This document shows positions 14,573 through 15,367 of a DNA stretch of 15,367 bases, one piece after another. Positions within the stretch are counted from its first letter, which is position 1. Every line of letters starts with the position of its first letter. The notes below the pieces were generated by a model, which saw nothing but the letters and a program-made list of their open reading frames with translations, was not told where the DNA came from and did no database searches. A program made the translations under genes and the position numbers. This DNA is from an uncultured bacterium. GTDB lineage: Bacteria > Patescibacteriota > Minisyncoccia > Phycocordibacterales > UBA2100. The stretch is from contig CAIRSC010000007.1 of the NCBI GenBank assembly GCA_903881205.1, forward strand, positions 1 through 15,367, read 5' to 3'.

Positions 14573-14700
14573 CGGACATACATTTTCATTGCGTGTAAGG
14601 GACGTCCTTTATATAATCAATGTATATTTCATCTATCGGACATACAAAAGACAGAAATATAAACTACAATGGACGATATAAAGGACATACAAAAGACAGA
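14573..14700 (+). repeat. Repeated GGACATACA motifs around the start of the right-edge gene
   Basis: GGACATACA occurs at 14574-14582, 14638-14646 and 14683-14691. The last two copies extend to an identical 18-bp repeat, GGACATACAAAAGACAGA (14638-14655 and 14683-14700), one before the ATG and one inside the coding sequence. A degenerate relative, TACAAAAAGACA, lies at 14554-14565. The repeats surround the promoter and translation start, so they may be protein-binding sites or RNA elements. Spacing (64 and 45 bp) is irregular. Confidence 0.7.
14589..14617 (+). promoter_or_regulatory. Promoter with operator-like palindrome for the right-edge gene
   Basis: TTGCGT (14589-14594) is 17 bp from a consensus TATAAT (14612-14617). 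The spacer contains the perfect 8-bp palindrome GGACGTCC (14600-14607), flanked by AA and TT, a usual position for a repressor to block polymerase. Transcription would begin near 14624, leaving about 45 nt of leader that contains one 18-bp repeat. An alternative A+T-rich -10 (TATAAA, 14658-14663) lies just before the ATG. Confidence 0.55.
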
Positions 14701-15367
14701 CTCAGTATCACGTTTTTTTGATGATACGAACATCCGGACCAATCCTTTCGGGGAGAATCGTGCGGCCGACAGGGCCTATCGCCGTGCTGAGAGAATCGTT
14801 GCCGCTATCTATCTTCTGACCAACCACATTCCCGAATCGGAATCGATCCGTTCGACGATCCGCACGGCGGCGCAAGGGCTGCTTGCATCGATCCTCTCAA
14901 TGCGTGACGAGATGCGCTCTCCGCAATCGCGTTCGGTGCACGCGCTTCAGAGCAGTATTCGCCACTTGATATCTTTGGTCCGTATTCTGAACATATCCGG
15001 GTTTATTTCGTCCCAAAATTCATCCACCATGATCGAGGCACTCGATGAGCTGGGAAACTTCCTCACAGCATCCCAGCGATCGATCCTTTCCGAGAATGTG
15101 ACCATTTCACGCGATGAACTTGTCGATGTCCATATGGGGTCCCATGTATCAAAAGTTTCGATGAGAAACGCGCGGGAGCGGACCGTTACGATAAAGGACA
15201 GCGGCGATAGTATTGCGCAGTCCACCGTGTCCAATACCGGAGGGAAGGGAGATACGAGCGTACGAGTACAGAGTATCCTCGACATCCTCTCTGCGGGAGG
15301 GTCTCTGGGCATCAAGGATATCGCTGCCAATCTACCTGAATACAGTGAGAAGATGATCCAGCGGGAA
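14669..15367 (+). CDS. Helix-turn-helix protein of Parcubacteria type, 3'-truncated by the window edge
   Basis: The frame is open to the right edge (233 codons). An in-frame TAA at 14660-14662 makes the ATG at 14669 the first possible start. Residues about 20-150 are predicted mostly helical (NPFGENRAADRAYRRAERIVAAIYLLTNHI, then further amphipathic helices). A polar linker follows at about 165-195, including TVTIKDSGDS. At the cut end, VQSILDILSAGGSLGIKDIAANLPEYSEKMIQRE resembles the first two helices of a winged helix-turn-helix (DeoR/MarR-like), with the recognition helix and wing missing. I recall similar helical-bundle plus HTH proteins in Parcubacteria, but could not verify this by search. 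DNA binding, possibly at its own repeat-rich promoter, is inference. It is divergent from ftsK. Confidence 0.75.
   Translation, partial: MDDIKDIQKTDSVSRFFDDTNIRTNPFGENRAADRAYRRAERIVAAIYLLTNHIPESESIRSTIRTAAQGLLASILSMRDEMRSPQSRSVHALQSSIRHLISLVRILNISGFISSQNSSTMIEALDELGNFLTASQRSILSENVTISRDELVDVHMGSHVSKVSMRNARERTVTIKDSGDSIAQSTVSNTGGKGDTSVRVQSILDILSAGGSLGIKDIAANLPEYSEKMIQRE

Noticed and set aside
14427..14681. 84-codon + strand open frame opposite the ftsK start
   Set aside because: It overlaps the ftsK N-terminus and promoter antisense and then the promoter of the right-edge gene. The sequence is Phe/Tyr-rich as expected from A+T-rich noncoding DNA.
14573..14700. Possible CRISPR-like repeat array
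   Set aside because: There are only three short copies, irregular spacing (64 and 45 bp), one copy inside a coding sequence and no cas genes.

Overview
The window is a gene-dense chromosomal segment of about 55% G+C from a bacterium that is most likely a member of the Candidate Phyla Radiation, in or near the Parcubacteria (Patescibacteria). This is inferred from a combination of traits. Intergenic gaps are very short and protein families are compact. There is a 681-residue single-pass surface protein with DUF11-like modules and no detectable function. EF-P carries a KQQRK tip loop. An rpsF-ssb-rpsR cluster ends without rplI. A small membrane-anchored Ig-like protein follows ftsK, and the right edge holds a helix-turn-helix protein of a kind I associate with Parcubacteria. 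No tRNA, rRNA, CRISPR array, transposase or phage gene is visible.

Layout. At the left edge (3-1388, +) is the 3' part of an ATP-citrate-lyase large subunit, followed without a gap by the DUF11-like membrane protein (1389-3434). Next come glyQS (3467-4780) and the operon of an AI-2E-family permease, metG and tatD (4819-8125), in which the first two genes overlap by 4 nt and the third follows after 2 nt. A small terminator (8169-8190) separates this from rpsF-ssb-rpsR (8231-9417). The + strand block ends in a folded region of about 250 bp: a terminator with a GCAA loop, a 153-bp element with 15-bp terminal inverted repeats, and a 38-bp perfect palindrome serving as a bidirectional terminator. 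The minus-strand block reads toward this point: ftsK, an Ig-like membrane protein, recA, a GNAT acetyltransferase and efp. Beyond the ftsK promoter, a divergent repeat-rich control region (about 14554-14700) precedes a partial + strand gene for a helix-turn-helix protein that runs off the right edge.

Most genes are core functions: translation (glyQS, metG, rpsF, rpsR, efp), DNA maintenance (ssb, recA, tatD) and chromosome segregation (ftsK). The most interesting signals lie in the control layer and in the sequence between genes. Six genes (glyQS, the AI-2E permease gene, rpsF, ssb, efp and ftsK) have a -10 box, extended (TGnTAnnnT) in five of them, ending only 6-10 nt before the start codon. 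This predicts leaderless or nearly leaderless mRNAs. The rpsR 3' end and its flank form nested inverted repeats that look like a small mobile or RNA-structural element. The right-edge gene has its own -35/-10 pair with an operator-like palindrome in the spacer, plus three copies of GGACATACA. No complete new multi-gene system is demonstrable here. The ATP-citrate lyase coupled to a surface protein, the unusual EF-P loop and the rpsR-tail element are the best leads.
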